Assembly (NCBI GenBank): GCA_013334545.1
Contig: JAAXXJ010000234.1
Coordinates: 1 to 5,148, forward strand
Length of the DNA stretch: 5,148 nucleotides
Reading direction: 5' to 3'
From: Nitrospirota bacterium
GTDB lineage: Bacteria; Nitrospirota; UBA9217
Translations under genes and position numbers: made by a program
Shown here: piece after piece, positions 4,813 to 5,148 of the stretch
Numbering within the stretch: position 1 is the stretch's first letter
Layout: every line of letters begins with the position of its first letter
The notes under the pieces: generated by a model
Seen by the model: only the letters and a program-made list of their open reading frames with translations
Told to the model about the DNA's origin: nothing
Database searches by the model: none

Positions 4813-5148
4813 ATGATCACGACCCTTCAGGACATCCTCAAGGAATACAAATCCGACATGGAGCGCATGGAGTCGCGGATCCATGAGAGCCTGGGCACCG
4901 ATGTGCCGCTCATCCGCCAGGTCAGCAAATACATCCTCGGGGCCGGCGGCAAGCGTTTCCGGCCGCTCCTGCACCTCTTGTCAGCCCGGCTCTGCGGGTA
5001 CCGGGAACACAGCGGCGAGTACGTTCTGGGGAGCGTCGTGGAATACATCCACACGGCCTCGCTCCTGCATGACGACGTGATCGACGAGGCCAAGGTCCGG
5101 CGGGGCCGCTCGTCAGCGAACACGATCTGGGGCAACCAGGCCAGTATC
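4813..5148 (+). CDS. Trans-polyprenyl diphosphate synthase, 5' part
   Basis: The first 112 residues of a long-chain all-trans isoprenyl diphosphate synthase are present; the right edge cuts the gene after codon 112 of an expected 320 or so. Such enzymes add isopentenyl diphosphate units to an allylic primer to build the side chain of menaquinone or ubiquinone. Visible hallmarks are GGKRFRP (45-51), which helps bind isopentenyl diphosphate, and the first aspartate-rich motif D87-D88-x2-D91 in LLHDDVIDE, followed by R96-R97-G98 that binds the allylic diphosphate. The second aspartate motif lies beyond the window. ATG 4813 gives the short helical N-terminus usual in this family, and the upstream promoter spacing agrees. 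The protein resembles octaprenyl/IspB-type synthases, but chain length cannot be judged from this part. It is divergent from the radical SAM/PKS unit; it may be a housekeeping quinone gene or belong to that pathway. Confidence 0.92.
   Translation, partial: MITTLQDILKEYKSDMERMESRIHESLGTDVPLIRQVSKYILGAGGKRFRPLLHLLSARLCGYREHSGEYVLGSVVEYIHTASLLHDDVIDEAKVRRGRSSANTIWGNQASI

Overview
The window is GC-rich (roughly 60% by eye) bacterial DNA with five protein genes. Four lie head to tail on the minus strand and a fifth, cut by the right edge, diverges from them on the plus strand. The polyprenyl synthase start resembles those of Geobacter/Desulfuromonadales-type bacteria. The HD-GYP protein, DUF5714-type protein, cobalamin-type radical SAM enzyme and bacterial type III polyketide synthase also suit an environmental anaerobe of the former Deltaproteobacteria or Nitrospirota. 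This placement is an inference from gene style, not a proven taxonomy.

Layout, left to right. Bases 1-292 hold no convincing gene, only REP-like hairpins that share the core GCAGCTTGC. Next come a zinc-ribbon/HD-GYP predicted cyclic-di-GMP phosphodiesterase (293-1045, minus), an intergenic stretch carrying a degenerate 7-bp tandem repeat and a hairpin (1046-1212), and a cysteine-rich DUF5714-like protein (1213-1992, minus). A 129-bp AT-rich gap (1993-2121) follows. Then come a type III polyketide synthase (2122-3189, minus) and, upstream of it and almost touching, a B12-binding-domain radical SAM enzyme (3225-4652, minus). A 160-bp divergent control region (4653-4812) separates these from the 5' part of a trans-polyprenyl diphosphate synthase (4813 to the edge, plus).

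How the genes may work together. The radical SAM enzyme and the polyketide synthase look like one transcription unit. It is driven by a good sigma-70-like promoter (TTGTCA-17-TATCAT), and the radical SAM stop overlaps a possible start of the synthase (TGATG). The simplest reading is a small lipid or phenolic-lipid pathway: the synthase extends and cyclises an acyl starter, and the radical SAM enzyme modifies the precursor or product. The divergent prenyl synthase could be a housekeeping quinone gene or could supply a prenyl chain; the window cannot decide. The DUF5714 and HD-GYP genes each have an N-terminal zinc-ribbon-like cysteine set, lack a convincing Shine-Dalgarno sequence, and probably form separate units.

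The most unusual signals are the type III PKS/radical SAM pair, the 7-bp-period repeats at two gene junctions (one contains the candidate start codon of the synthase), and a TATAAT placed exactly for leaderless transcription of the DUF5714 gene.
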